Source: Paulinella micropora (lineage: Eukaryota > Cercozoa > Imbricatea > Euglyphida). From it: a DNA stretch of 52,348 nucleotides. The stretch lies in assembly GCA_009731375.1 (NCBI GenBank), contig BJOX01000085.1, forward strand, positions 134,964-187,311. The letters are read 5' to 3'. Numbering within the stretch: position 1 is the first letter of the stretch; every line of letters starts with the position of its first letter. Positions 52,275-52,348 of this stretch are shown piece after piece. The notes under the pieces were generated by a model. It saw nothing but the letters and a program-made list of their open reading frames with translations. It had not been told where the DNA came from and ran no database searches. Position numbers and translations under genes: made by a program.

Positions 52275-52348
<74 letters not shown>
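52166..52348. repeat. Duplicated short unique block and GA dinucleotide repeat
   Basis: 'gactagtgtcacaggcggtttcgtcca' (about 52162) and 'gactggtgtcgtaggaggcttcgtct' (about 52220) are diverged copies of an exon-like block, spaced by agaaag-type sequence; then GA repeats to the window end. Confidence 0.7.

Overview
Overall character. This is nuclear DNA of a eukaryote, most likely a unicellular protist. Genes are split by GT-AG introns, non-LTR retrotransposons (LINEs) and a tRNA-derived SINE are present, there is no operon structure, and tetranucleotide microsatellites occur on an extreme scale (GATA/TATC, GTAT/CATA, ATT/AAT, a TATATG hexamer). MORN-repeat and J-domain proteins fit many protists. 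A chromerid or other alveolate is my best guess, from the combination of MORN genes and microsatellite-filled introns, but nothing here proves it. The window is a draft assembly: it has about 20 N-gaps, often beside homopolymers.

1-33.55 kb, repeat-rich compartment. I reconstructed a + strand MORN-repeat gene from about 2023 to 15847. Its 19-171 nt exons join in consistent phase and keep the 23-residue MORN period almost throughout. Its introns are mostly tetranucleotide or hexanucleotide arrays, and those arrays often supply the splice sites themselves (gtatgt donors; catacatag or ctatctag acceptors). The introns also hold decayed partial copies of neighbouring exons ('ghost exons'), truncated LINE pieces and other dispersed repeats. 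A second + strand gene (about 28483-33547) encodes a multi-pass membrane protein with the same intron style and its own ghost exons. Between them, 12.6-20.3 kb is a nest of a dispersed repeat (R3) with G-runs and gaps, and 20.4-25.5 kb is a long uninterrupted minus-strand LINE ORF (endonuclease, reverse transcriptase, zinc knuckle). Next to it, 26.1-28.4 kb carries a tRNA-derived SINE and a tandemly duplicated 703-bp retroelement.

33.55-50.6 kb, AT-richer compartment with few tetranucleotide arrays. It contains a minus-strand J-domain (Hsp40-type) gene whose first five exons (44066 to 41836) join perfectly across the J-domain, a minus-strand terminal exon at 37656-37214, a decayed minus-strand LINE fragment at 46.0-46.7 kb, a degenerate 25-bp array at 40.2-40.7 kb, and long stretches where I see no gene.

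50.6-52.35 kb returns to a truncated R2 repeat copy, a large gap and GATA/TATC arrays.

Two retrotransposition systems appear to be at work. One leaves (ATCT)n 3' tails (LINE fragment at 7.4-8.6 kb and the R1, R2 and 45.2-kb elements). The other leaves (ATT)n tails and seems to share a 3' module between the full-length LINE, a SINE and other elements.
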